From Fasciola hepatica (lineage: Eukaryota; Platyhelminthes; Trematoda; Plagiorchiida; Fasciolidae), in contig CANUEZ040000168.1 of the NCBI GenBank assembly GCA_948099385.1, forward strand, positions 11,132,001 to 11,196,000: a stretch of DNA of 64,000 nucleotides, given 5' to 3'. The notes under the pieces were generated by a model. It was not told the origin of the DNA, did no database searches, and saw only the letters and a list, made by a program, of their open reading frames with translations. Made by a program: the position numbers and the translations under genes. This document shows, piece by piece, positions 33,845 to 45,389 of the stretch. Position 1 is the stretch's first letter, and each line of letters starts with the position of its first letter.

Positions 33845-34790
33845 TTACATCGATGACTGCGTAGACAGCTCCGTCAGGAAACTGTGTCGCTGGTTATTAT
33901 CTGAAAGCAACTGCATGGGACGCGTGGTATTTACTTTGGTGTGACCACGGACGAGACGTAAACAGAAGCGAGCCCGTACCAAGGCGTGATCTGAGTCCAC
34001 AGACGTATACCAAAAGGAACGACAATCTTCAATTGATCCACGGCAACGGTGACCAGTCACAATATGGTCAATCTGGGTCGAACGTTGTGAAGGCGAAGGA
34101 GGATGCCATGTGAATCTATGCCGCTTCTTATGGGAGAATTTCGTACCCGCCAGAAACAATCTGTGATCGGAGAATAGCTGGATGAGACGATCACCGTTGT
34201 CGATGCGATCGGCTGGGATAGCAAATGGGCCTCCAATGTGCCTCTCAGAATCTCCTAAACGGCCAGTTTGGGCTTTGAAATCCCCAGCAATCACACCACG
34301 TCCGGTGGACGCACGCTTCGAAATAGCTGAGACAAATCCTGATAGAATTCATCCTTGGCCTCAGAGGAACAGCAGTCAGTCGGCGCATACGCAGACACGA
34401 CGAAAAAGCATCGACGCCCCAGTTTGTTGTTGCTGACACAAACCGAACCATCCAACCGAACTGCATACAAACGACCGCTGACTGGAATCCAATCCAGCAG
34501 TGCACCCTCAGCTTTTATGCTCAAAGCAATCCCAACGCCAGTCTGACCACGAGTTCTAGATACCAAATCACCCGACATGCAAAGAGTGAAGCGAGAGACT
34601 GAGGTTGTATCTGGGGTGCGAAGAGTAATCACAGAAGTGGGGTCTTGTATGCGTGTTTCGGAGACACAGCATACATCTATTTTGAAGGTGTCAAGAGTTC
34701 TACCGAGGGCAGCCTGTTACCCTATCTAACGTAGTGTGCGGACGTTAAAGGCAGCCAAGTGAAGTGAACACTTAGGCTTAAGAAGTGCAT
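33845..34790 (-). pseudogene. LINE-A endonuclease domain
   Basis: The N-terminal part reads HLAAFNVRTLR and IDVCCVSETRIQDP (catalytic glutamate of the SETR motif), interrupted by stops. GVGIALSIKAEGALLDWIPV and FFVVSAYAPTDC follow. After a frameshift near 34292 come MIAGDFKAQTGRLGD (GDFxAQ motif), HRFTWHPP, QIDHIVTGHR and DSDHALV (SDH motif). These are the standard APE-type motifs, so the original enzyme was probably functional. Confidence 0.9.
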
Positions 34791-35789
34791 CTGATCTATA
34801 CCCAGCTCCTGAACTACTTCTTTCTTCAGAGTCGCAATTGCTCGTGGCGTTTTGCATCGACCTTAAATTAAAAGGGGAAATTTGTAAGGTGCTTTACAGG
34901 AAAGATACTGGAGGTTTCTGGGTGAATCATACTTCGCGTCTACCCACACCGCAGAAGGGGTTTTTCTTTGGAACCCTAGCCAGAACCTTTCATTCAAAAG
35001 TCTGACCCACAAGGCAGTGGGGCGTTAACCCAGCACGGGAACGTGACCGAAGAACCCGCGAAGGAACTTTTGGTCTGTCACGTCAGACCTGATTACTGCA
35101 TGCGTTTTGTCTTGTTTTCGCTGGTGCTTTGTTATCGATCCGCTTTTCGGATTCAGTCCGTAGCCTCATGTACCCAATGGAGCAAGCGGAACGGGGACGG
35201 GACAGCATCTTTTCGGCTGGGGGCTGCCCAGCTTAGGCGGGCGATAGCTGCCCAATGAAGTGCGATGACTTCTCCCACCGTCGAGAGAAACCCCAGGCAC
35301 TTCACTCCTACGTCCATCTAGTCGGGGTTTTTTGACCGGTAAACTGTTTCTCTCCGTGTTTATTCACTGGAGTGTCCTCTCCAGGAGCATAGTGAATAGA
35401 ACCGGATGTTGCCCATCAACTGGTTCAGAGACTTGACCTCGTCTGGCCTCTACTCATCGACCTGTCAGACATGATTGGATCTCCGGCTTAAGGAAGCCAT
35501 CCTGTATAGCTCTTTGGGTCATGGAGGCACGCAAGCCATCGCACCAGGTCAAGGTGCAGTCTCGTCATGATGGCACTATTTATTCAAAAAGGTTGTATCA
35601 GTGTTTGCAATGGATGGACACAACTCCATCGGATACAAGTGTGTGCTCCTATGGAGATTCGCTCTCTCACTCAAGCAGTGTTCTTGGACCACGAACATGA
35701 TGAACCACGCGGGGCCGGCTCGTCCTGGTTTCTCAAAAGACGAGTGGCACGTTTATCTATCTATAGTGAATTTTTCCTATTTCTTTCTC

Positions 35790-36695
35790 GGTTATTTTAC
35801 CTATTTTTAGTTGTTTGTGCTCTCAACTTGTGTAAACAAAGTTTCCAACAGCCACTGACTACTGAGCTTTGCGTTTAGATTGCAAATGTTTCATCACCGG
35901 TCAGAGTAACTGGGAGGGTATGGGTTGGCAGGTCGTTGATGGACGACCTAGTCTCGTTAGCAGAGCACACCGTTGTCTGCCCAGAATCCAGGTCAAGGTT
36001 TCAGTCAACGGTATCGCAAATGACAGGACAGTGGATCGATATGACGAGAAAGGATTCCCGTCAAACAGAGCTTGATCCTTTGACTAACCAATTAGAGGAG
36101 ATGTTACTTGATGCCAGTCTGAACCAATTAGTTTGTGGTACAACGACTGGTAACAGTTACGCTTCATCTTATATGGGCAATACCTTCTGAGTTAATAAAC
36201 TAAGATGGTTCGAAGGCAGAAGAGTCTTCTCCCTGGGGTGAGTGGATGATATCAAAACAGTCATATAATCATCTTCATGATTATTCGGATCTTTCTCAGA
36301 CATTCGTGGACAGAAAACAGTTGTGTGTGGGTGGAAGCTTCAGGATGTCCACTCGATCGATGATGAAATGTTTTGGATGTGAATACGAAGCTCTGTGAAC
36401 AACAGTCTATGGAGAACATCAATTCAAGCTACAAAAAACCCTATTTAAGCCCATTGAATATCTGTACCGTATTTAGATTCGTATTTCACTCGTTCTAGTC
36501 ATTTGGAATAACACGATAGGGTGACCTTTTATCCAAACCGGGTTGTATTTGTTCTTGGAATCAATAACTTCATCTTCCCTCTCTACCATTCACCACGTTT
36601 GTCAATTCCTTATTCTTTTATTTACTTCCCTATCATACAACAATAGTACAATATTTCAGGTAGGGAGTCGTGGCTAATTTTAAGTCTGTTGATTG
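35790..36695. other. Intergenic sequence with one dispersed repeat
   Basis: The stretch 36000-36180 resembles the reverse complement of 58200-58420 (shared gaatccaggtca, gtggatcga.atgacgaga and aggattcccgtcaa). The rest is unassigned. Confidence 0.5.
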
Positions 36696-36702
36696 GGGTA
36701 CT

Positions 36703-36784
36703 GACCGGCGTTGGCACAAGGGTTCGAACCCAGGATAAAAGGATTTAAAGTCCACAGTGTTGACCATTTGATGACCGCCGGTCA
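36703..36784 (-). other. tRNA-like sequence or pseudogene
   Basis: On the minus strand the segment starts gaccggcg and ends cgccggtc, a perfect 8-base terminal pairing. Inside are an A-box-like tcatcaaatgg, an anticodon-arm-like ggactttaaatcc and a strong B box, gggttcgaaccc. The T arm pairs plausibly, but about seven extra bases separate it from the terminal pairing arm, so it is not a normal tRNA. It is probably a tRNA pseudogene or a SINE head. Confidence 0.4.
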
Positions 36785-36799
36785 ATAATGCACTTTGTA

Positions 36800-37840
36800 T
36801 TTCACTCGTGAAATCCTTTTGGGCATATCGGTTACGTAGTTTTTAACGTGAAATCTCTCGTCCGCCCATTACTTCCTTTGCCGTAAGTACTATTCGTGAC
36901 TGTTCGATCCGCCCGGACTTTATTTTAAAACTAACTTGATAGCTGCGAATGCTATTCTCTTTCTTCTTTTTCATTCAGTCTTTCCACACCTCAGTTTTCA
37001 GAGCTTCTTCCCTTGATGTTATAGAAAGCGGCAATTTGTGATGGCTTTTGGAAAACTGTCTCTTATACGACCGATCAAAACAAATAAAAACCAGCACCTG
37101 AATCAGAGCGGCATCAGACGATCGAACTGTTCTTGTACGGGATCATCAACACTCCACTCAATACTGAAAAACCCCGAATGCACCTGTTTCCCTCCTGTGA
37201 CGAATCACTAAAAGTGCATCATACCAAATAAACCTTTGTTTCAAAGGAGACCGAACCACAAGTTTTCTCGTCGTTTAAGAGCTTTTGATGATGTTTAAAA
37301 CAACATGGCTAACATTGTGGTTCTCTATCTGTTCGTTTACTTTGACGGATAAGTGGAAACACTAATTGTTACCTATGTTTTATAAAACATAAACGTGGTT
37401 GGATGTCCATATTGACACGCGTGTGAAATAGCCACAACATTGTATACAAAAATCAGCCCAACGGTTGATACACTAAGCTAAATGCAATAACCGAACACGA
37501 TAAAGACTGGCTGAACCTAACAATGATTGGAAAATTATTATAAAAATAGGTCTAGTGGTGAACGAACCATGTTTTAACTCACAAAGCTGGGTCGGAATGA
37601 TAACACTGAAAAAATTACGTGGTGATCTTAATGCTGACTGTTCCATTGCATTTATTCGCAACACAGGGACCAAAATAGGCAATACTAAGCGTTGGGTGAA
37701 TGTATTTTATGTAAAAATATTTCACGATTTGTAATTACGTCTACAAGCTGCCAATTTTTGGACGGAAGTATAAAGGTGAAATTATGTCTGTCGTAAGAAG
37801 CACAAGCTGTTGGAGTGATTCTCTGTATAACTTGGGAGGC
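36800..37840. other. Unassigned intergenic DNA
   Basis: No exon, domain or family repeat was recognised. Confidence 0.5.
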
Positions 37841-37849
37841 GATGCGTTC

Positions 37850-38520
37850 CAACGAATTGTTATATCTGTGGTCTCTGGTGGTTTGTCCATCTGACGCTCA
37901 CAAAGTCGTCATTTTGTGTGCAATTCTCAGTTGCTTCACTGAGTTCTTGAACCCACCACAAACTCTTCAGGGGGATTGAAAATGGACCGTAAGTAGGGAT
38001 AAAGCGAGTTGTATGTCCCGGGACAAAATAGCGTTTTCCATCCACCTGTGCGTAAGGGCATTGTCAAGTAAAAGCTGATGCACCCAGCTTTTCGGCGCCA
38101 ACTTTTTGCTGAGCATTTCTGAAGGGACTGATTAAATATGTACGCATTCATTCGTGGACGGCATTCGTAGCACATGATTCCGATGGGAGAAAGGCATGCG
38201 ATAACGTCGAGCTTGGCGCCGCTGAAAGTAAAGTTTTGATGCAAGATTTACTCCTAAACGAACGTATCCTCGATCGAGAGCCCCGCATGTTACAATTTGT
38301 TTCGTCTATATGCAGACTCAACACCGTACTTTCCTGTTCCTCCAACCAGTTTGCGTGGTCAGCGCGTTTTTGTTGAACATCATACCTGTTCGGTACGATG
38401 GGTTGAGTAGTAAGCTTTTTCATTGAATATCCGTGACCTTCAAGCAGGCGATCGACTAGTTGTAAACTAATCGTAATTTCAAGTTTTGTTGTTTCCATCT
38501 TCCTTCTAATCACAGAAACG
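37850..38520 (-). pseudogene. Tc1/mariner-type DDE transposase remnant (element B)
   Basis: The minus strand reads QLVDRLLEGHGYSMKKLTTQ, then LEEQESTVLSLHIDETNCN, whose DETN is the first catalytic aspartate, near 38290-38330. SGAKLDVIACLSPIGIMCYE follows. The second catalytic region appears as LLLDNALTHRW near 38040-38065 and, in another frame, as TGGWKTLF. SIFNPPEEF (near 37960-37985) represents the third acidic motif. Two frames are needed to read the core. The N-terminal DNA-binding part is not visible. Confidence 0.85.
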
Positions 38521-38929
38521 GTTACTTCCGGATATTCTGCTACGATGAAACAGATTTTTGCGATATACTCACCTGAACATTTTCGTTTTGCGAGTCCTCG
38601 TCTAAGGCTTAAACAACGTTCTCCCGTGGCAAGGCTTCGGCTGGTCTTGACATTTATCCTCAGATTATTCGCTATGTGGTACAGGCTTTTTCCATTGCTT
38701 GAACATTGTACTATTCTTTTCCTTTCATCGTCACTAACGGTTCTCCGCTTCTTTGTGTGTTTTTGAGATCAATTATTTGCGTTGTTTCCGCCACATTTTC
38801 ATCAGCAGCTTATTGCATTTTGAGCGCGCCACACATCTATTGGAACGGACTATACAAATGAATCTTCAGCTGCGCAGAAATCGCGCTTTCTCTATTCAGT
38901 CACACGACCTTGTCACTGTAGCCATGTTG

Positions 38930-39620
38930 TGATTTCCGACGATTTCAACTGGCTGTTCGGCAATTTAGCAGCCAAAGCCTACGGTAACCAGACCTCTCAT
39001 ACACCCCCATACCACACAAGGTCACAACACGTGCGAGTTTTCGGTCCCAGTTAATGGACTTGGTAGCCTTATACGAGTCACGTGAACCGCCGCGTGCAAG
39101 GTACAGACTTTGTCTCCATCACCTTTCAAGTCACTATCTAAGTGATTGCTTCAGCATCCGCGGAATTCCTAATGGAGGAAGTTGAGATCATCGACCTATG
39201 CTGACACGTGAATACAGATTCACATCCTAAGCGGAAAGCAATCACTGATGAAGACCGAAGAAGAATAGTTCAATGTGCAAAGTAAGGTGACAGCTTAAAA
39301 CTTTTTCCTACCATCTTCGAATTAACATCAAAACCAGCAGAGTCAGAGTCTAGCCTTAAAAGAGGATTCGCAAAGCCCAAATTTTCCAAGGTACTCGCAC
39401 TGGATCTGTGCTCATTGGTAGAGGAGAACTCTATAGTCACTTTGAGTGAGATGGAGAAAAAGATGGAATTGATACACTCGAATGCATCGTCCAGTTCGTT
39501 TCCCATTGATCGTCTTAGTTACACCACGAAGAAACCATGTACTCATCCGATCGAGCGAAACAGGACGTGTCGAAGAGAGGCGAGCTCAGTACGCTTTGTG
39601 GTCACCGGAGCATGATAGCT
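38930..39620 (+). pseudogene. DDE transposase N-terminal remnant (element C)
   Basis: It reads SHPKRKAITDEDRRRIVQCA (about 39222-39281), the helix-turn-helix start of the family, then LALDLCSLVEENSIVTLSEM and EKKMELIHSNASSSS. The upstream flank (38990-39060, with cgtgcgagttttcggtccca) is shared with element E in opposite orientation. The catalytic core is missing. At least one stop interrupts the HTH part. Confidence 0.75.
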
Positions 39621-39639
39621 GAGCCTCACGATTTTACAT

Positions 39640-40700
39640 AGATGAGGCCAATTACAAGAGATGAGCCACAATGGGCGAATAGGCAGCGAACTACAATGTT
39701 AGCTACTTTATTTTAAGTATCGTCACAGCCTATTAAACGATCGCCAGAGGCACCTCAGAGACAAGAAAACCTGTGGTTATTGTCAAAACCAAAAATTCAG
39801 CAGGCTTGTTTTATGCCACTCGATCAGCTCCCAGTGGTACCATGCATCTATTCAGGATTGTGCACAAGCAACCTAGCTCAGTCGGTTTTCCCTTATGTTT
39901 AGACAATCGTAGTATGTTTTTTATGAAAAATATTTTCGTCAAATTATCGACCACCGTATATACAATTCGTCCACTACGTCCGACGACAGTTAATATCAGT
40001 CGAAGTCCAGTTTATACTACTGGAACAGTTGTCAGTAGCCAAAAATCCAATGATAGCCGTAGATTGGTGGAAAAAGTCACTGGAGTGTACCCGCGATCGG
40101 ATGATCAATGATACCACTGTGTGCTACATTTTTCTGCAATGAACATCTTCCAGATGGACAAACAAGTGTGCCTGAATGTCCCTACCGCTGTGGGGTTTGT
40201 GGTTTGTGTGCACTTTTTCCTACTTTAATTGGATTGCTTCCCAACTAACGCGTCAAATAACAACTTCATACATCATGCAAAATTAATTGAGTTCCCATTT
40301 CGCTAGTTGCTGCTGTGTCATCCTGATCCACTAAACTCTAATTTCATTTTGTATTTCCTCTTTGGTTTTGTAAAACGTGACTTCCCAATTATTTTGATAA
40401 CATTGTGAAGATGAATGATGTGGTATGAGAGTAATAAAAAAACTAAGCCAGAATTGTAGCTTTTTACTGGAAGTATTTCTTCATTTTATATGGACTCTTC
40501 TAACGAACCAACCTAGTTGTTATTTCTGTAGATTTTGCTAGTAAACCGATTTTCCCGGGGTAACCTTCGTAACAGCTGACCGTGGTATTTCAACATCGAA
40601 TTATCGGAGCATTCATGTTTTTCTTTGAATGAGAAACAACATATACGCAAACCACTGAAATTTCAGCCAAACAGAATAATGTCTTCGAACGTTGGTGTTG
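39640..40700. other. Unassigned sequence with one open frame
   Basis: A 112-codon ATG frame at 39773-40111 (plus strand) shows no recognised domain and is probably chance. Nothing else was identified. Confidence 0.45.
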
Positions 40701-40719
40701 TCTGCAGCTCAGTTTGATG

Positions 40720-40830
40720 GTTTGTATCCTCTGGTGATTGCTGAGCTGCTCAATGATGATGTCACCTCAACTGATGATAAAACTTTTGCGGCCTAAAGGC
40801 CAAGCTCAACGATCACCAACAGATACAAAC
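40720..40830. repeat. Imperfect inverted repeat
   Basis: The arms at 40720-40747 (gtttgtatcctctggtga...) and 40803-40830 are imperfect reverse complements (about 23 of 28 positions) around a 55-base spacer with a gataaaacttttgcggcc stretch. It could be a mobile-element terminus. Confidence 0.65.
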
Positions 40831-40839
40831 AGAACAATT

Positions 40840-41610
40840 ATGTATCCTAACTAGTTCCTTCCAACCATAAATTGCGAAACGATTCTGTTAAATCTGCTAG
40901 GTGCATATTTCGTAAATGTTCCTCATTCTTTGGCTTCATTCTAAGATCAGTCACTACAGAAGCCTCATTCCGCTGATCGCTCAGCTAGCTCATTGGCATG
41001 ACATAACGACTATTCCAGCGATGCACCCCGAACACTAGATTTGACTGCCTGAATAATAGCCCTCGTTCTTCAAGCTGCTGTGATTTCACCCCTTCATCCG
41101 AAGACGAATTCAATAACCTATCTGATAAACTTCAAAACATAGTGAGTTATTCTGATCAGAATGACTTTTTCTTCAACCTCTCCAAGTGAATACATCTTCG
41201 CCCCATCTCACTCATCTTCTCCGAATGATCAGTATGCTCTGAGCACTATTCGATAATACAGAATTCAATCTCCCAATTACCTCGGAGTGACGTTAAGCAC
41301 TGTTCTTTTCATGTTGTCCATTGTGTGTGCGAATTTTGCTGACTTATATTTCAGATTCGATAGCTCAGGCAATTCTCCATCACAATTATCAACACAGTAT
41401 CTCTTATGATACCGATAGTACCGTAGCCATGTGGTCACGATATTGTCATTTGTTGTCACCATGATTACCAATTTTCTTGTTCTGTCCTCTGTTATCTTAA
41501 TTTCGCTACCCGTAAAATGTGTTGGGTTTAACCGACTGTGAAGCATCGAAAACAGTATTGTTTTATATCGAGTGTTCTGATGTCTCAACCGGGTATTTTC
41601 AGTTAATTCC
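40840..41610. other. Unassigned intergenic DNA
   Basis: A faint EDEFNNLSDKLQNIV-like stretch near 41100 recalls LINE endonuclease linkers, but no active-site motif supports it. Confidence 0.35.
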
Positions 41611-41618
41611 GCGTTGAA

Positions 41619-41955
41619 TCAACAATCGCTTTTTTCTTTTGTTTTCCGGTTCATTTTATCAAACCTACTCTGTTTCTTTCTCGTAATATTTTTCACGTTA
41701 TCAATGCAGAATTCTGGTTCGATTTCAAGGCATTCACTGATATATCCCGGACTGTCTTTTTTTAATTTATCAACACGGTCCGTGGTATGCACGCTGATGC
41801 CTGTGAAAAACTTGGTGGCTTCACGTAGAATTACGTATGATTCACTTGAAGTAACGACGGCAAAATGCTTTTTTGCGCATCCTTTTTTTCTGCTGTTTCT
41901 CGCGAACGCATATGCGTGGGATCGTGAAAATTGGTATGCATATTTTTTGTCCCAT
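41619..41955 (-). CDS. Unrecognised open frame without ATG start
   Basis: The minus strand is open for about 111 codons. It contains SYVILREATKFFTGISVHTT, then KLKKDSPGYISECLEIEPEF and a basic tail (KNITRKKQSRFDKMNRKTKE) before TGA at 41619-41621. The first methionine is near the C terminus, so it would have to be an exon or a broken ORF. A further 103-codon minus frame lies at 41277-41588. No domain is recognised. It could be a terminal exon or a transposon remnant. Confidence 0.25.
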
Positions 41956-42179
41956 CACCATATTGGGATCGTATTCTGATTTGAATTTTGACTTGAGAAA
42001 ATCTATGGTATCCCGAATAATGCATCTAAAGGATGCGAAATGCTTTTAGCACACCTCCGACCGAATGATAAGAACAACCACCTGGATATCCTGTTCAAAG
42101 ATCGTTATCGCTTAGAATAGGAAAAAATCGATCAGACATATATAGTAAGATCTCAGATTTTCTCAAATTCGAAGAGCTG

Positions 42180-42799
42180 TTATTCAGTGAGGATACTAGA
42201 CCTCAGTTCGTGATGGACGTTGATGACTCCTCATTTTGCATGGCCTCGCCTCGCCAGAAAACCCCAAACGTTTCCAATGGGTTTAAATCGGAACTGCGAG
42301 CGAGCCCATCAATCATCTTGAAGCTTCGATAAAATAGCCACATTTTACTGAAATGGGCTGTGTGTATGGCAATGTCAATTAGCTGAAAAAGTGTGAATCT
42401 CCCCCAATCTTCCGGAATTGCAGGAATAAGATATCATTCAAAGTTCAGATGTTCGAGTCAGCTGTCTGCTTCACCTGGAGAACTGCCAGTAATGACTGGC
42501 CGTTCGCAATAATAGTACCGCAGGCCATCACACAACCCACTCCGAGGAATGGATGGCCAAAGTCAGGGTTTCTCTTCCACATAACAAGTCAGTAATACAT
42601 TGGTCCATCTGGGTCGTCCAAGTCGAACATCTTTTCATTACTAAATGTCAGCTTATTCCATTCATCCGTCCATCTGATGTGATTTCTGACTCATTTGACT
42701 CCACCTGAAATATGACGTTCAGTCACCCGGGGTACTGCTCTCATCTTACCATACCGTAGATCTACTGATGCTTGTAGCACTTTGTATGCACGACGAACA

Positions 42800-42882
<83 letters not shown>

Positions 42883-43150
42883 CTGCGTGGATCTCTGCAA
42901 GTAAGATGCACTTGTTGTTTGGTTGGACGCGGTATGTAGAAGTTGCCCCTTGTTCTCTTCAGAGATTTTTCTTCGTGTTCCACGGTTTTTCTCATATGTA
43001 TAACTATGCGGATCCTTCAGAATGTTCCTGATAACTTTACTTGAACTGTGAATTATTTTGATAATCTTACGTACACGTATCACCGTGTCATCGTAGGCAA
43101 ATAACTTTGCATGTTCCAACTCAGATAGCCCTCGTCCGTGTAGCATTCTT
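42180..43150 (-). pseudogene. Tc1/mariner transposase split by a (TA)n tract (element D)
   Basis: The N terminus reads MLHGRGLSELEHAKLFAYDD (43146 leftwards), then IKIIHSSSKVIRNILKDP, the paired helix-turn-helix part, and ASYLQRSTQLN, where the (TA)n tract interrupts. It resumes with SVRRAYKVLQASVDLRYGK. The core has SNEKMFDLDDPDG (family SDEKKFNLDGPDG; first aspartate now Asn), IDIAIHTAHFSK (family DNAPIHTAH) near 42375 and SSDLNPLETF near 42280. Further stops and frameshifts occur. It differs in sequence from elements A, B, C and E. Confidence 0.9.
42793..42878. repeat. (TA)n microsatellite inside a transposase frame
   Basis: A pure 86-base AT tract between the STQLN and SVRRAYK codons of element D. 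The surrounding frame is the same on both sides. Confidence 0.98.
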
Positions 43151-43159
43151 TTGTTTTCA

Positions 43160-45380
43160 TGAATAAAACGGTAAAACTAGTTGAGCTTCGTTCAAAAAAC
43201 ATCCAGTGTATGAATTTTGTACTCTGGTACGCAGCCTGCCTGTTGAAACATTTCCTTCAATTGTTTTCTCCAAAGCTGCCACAAATAGCCAGTTTCGTGA
43301 ACCGGTGCTGTAATGCGACCACGAGATTATATTATTAGCATCGAAAACTGCCCCGTCCACGTCGATAACAGATAATGTGCCTGTGTTGTGCGCAATGTTA
43401 AATGACGTTCCATAAACTATTACTCAATACGTCTACAGGTCTAAACCACAAGTCACTTATGCGTTATGCATTGTCGTCACAGATGATCGGATCTCTGCGA
43501 AACCCGTAGGCTAGTCCGTCTCCATCGCAAATATTCCCAAAGCACGATAACTGAAATTCATTGTATGTAAAAAGATTTTAATCAACATTAAGTGTTCAAA
43601 ATGTTGTTCAGCACAGTCTGCACGGAAGCATCCGCTTCAGACACGATTCTCTTACCTTGATCAAAGTACTTTGTAATTTTATTGTATCGGAGCAGAGATC
43701 ATTTCGGAATGTATCGAAAAAACCATGCGCCACATGGTATGCCATGTAAGTGTTTATTGTTCGGTAACAGCGTTGTAGTCAGTCGACGTTTCGGTTACCT
43801 CGGACAACTAAGTCTTAGGACTTCACTAAGAGCCGAGCTTCGATAGCTTTCCCCCGGCGGTGTTTAAAGATAGTGGAGTGCAGCTTGGTAAGTTGGGATT
43901 CCTACATTGTCTCTGTGCTAAGTCACCTAGGTCACAACTCCATTCAATTGCGTTAACTTTTCGTAATTGTATTTAATGGGAGTTGACAACTGATTGAGCG
44001 AATGTGAAGTCAATCGACTTTTCTGCCGGCAATGTTCTTCCTGCTTTACTAGAGCCAAGACAGTTCTGATTCACTAAAAACACACATCCACGCTCCAAGT
44101 TTGACAAGATCTTCTTCAAGGTGAAAAGTGGAGGTGTCAGAGCTGAAAACGTAACGGTTTCATTCGTGAGTATACTCGATCGGTAGATATCTAAACCATC
44201 AAGACCTTTTTTGTTTATCTAAAGGCATACAGTCGTTGTGGGAGATTAGATTAAATGCAATTGCTCGGCAAATGAGTGACTGTGACTTAATTATCGACGC
44301 CTCGATCAGGACAGAGTTGTAAGCTAACGGACTTTTCTTCTGCAACCATTGCATGGGGATGGCACCGGCGCATACACGTCGTCACTGTTGAAATTCGATT
44401 GAAGGAGATTGATCAAAGACAATTTCCTTCCACGAAATCAGCAAAATTTGCGCTGATCTTTGGTAATCAAAGGCTCAGACCAAGGTAAAGTGGTGAAACT
44501 GGGATATATTTTCACTATTTTGACGATAGTACAGTTTCCACAGCCAAGCCCCAGTTCACAAACCGATCTTAATCGATCATAGAATGCCTTTAGTACGAGG
44601 CCAGCAGCTAAGGATTTGTGGATTCTCAGTGCTGATGACACAAGATACGGAAAAACAAGCATATAATTCCTGCACCTGCAAGTATACATTTTGACATTCG
44701 AAGTGTGGCCTAGCTACCACCCAAAGACCGAGCCAAACAGCAGTTTGTCATTCGTATGCCCAGGTATTTTTTATCACCACAAGACAACGGTGAAGACTGA
44801 TTGAAATTCGCATTCATTCGCTCTGTTGTAACCGCACTTCAGTTCTCGTTCCCCATTGTTATCCTCGAAATCGGCCTTCAGCCAGTGTGATTTCACGTGT
44901 TTGGTCCACTTCGCTCACTTGCAGTGCGCAAAGCTAACTGAGAGGCCTGTCTCCGTCTATTGGTCTTGTTAATGATCGCATCTCGGTCATCTGGTTCGGT
45001 CATAGGATGGTCACAGAACGTCTTGGCTTTGGTCCGGTCACAGTCGTGTCCACGTACGTGATTCGGGACGCACGCCACGGTACGAAGCCCAGACGACCAG
45101 TGCACGGTAATGGCCATGTACGCGAAAGGCGTAAGGGTGGCTGACGCGGTGGTCTTCCGACCAATGAGGAGAAAATCTGAAATAGCCAATCGGTTGGCAC
45201 TTCCGAGAAATTTTGATCTATTTCCTAAATAATGCGAAAAATGGTGTGCGGTACAGCAACGAGACCTTTCCGACACACCCATGTTGCGCAAGCTCACCTC
45301 ACGTTTGACCATTCGCTCCCAGGTGCGAGGTTTTGCAGCATTGTACTGGTCATTACCTTGGATACGTAGGGACTATAAAG
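43160..45380. other. Unassigned sequence, possible Penelope-like tail
   Basis: The minus strand at about 43750-43850 has a taagacttagttgtccg block, then ccgaaacgtcgactgac, then caataaacacttacatgg. This recalls 3' ends of Penelope-like elements, which often carry a gaaacgt motif before AATAAA. No GIY-YIG or RT domain was found next to it. A 139-codon minus frame at 44893-45312 has no recognised domain. Confidence 0.3.
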
Positions 45381-45389
45381 GAAAATATC

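Larger units (their letters stand above)
31660..35780 (-). mobile_element. LINE-A, nearly full-length but disabled
   Basis: The best preserved copy of the EN/RT family, on the minus strand. From its 5' end it has a GC-rich untranslated region (about 35780-34860), then endonuclease (34790-33845), linker (33796-33503), reverse transcriptase (33342-32695) and a C-terminal domain (32543-31880). The 3' end carries aataaactgaactgaactga near 31665-31690, a short tandem CTGAA repeat, a type of tail common in RTE-like elements. Frameshifts and stops between domains make it inactive. Its 3' end lies just downstream of the PDCD7 stop codon, antisense to it. The 5' limit is uncertain. Confidence 0.9.

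Noticed and set aside
44893..45312. 139-codon minus-strand open frame
   Set aside because: It overlaps open frames on other frames, with no recognised motif. It lies in transposon-rich DNA next to element E.
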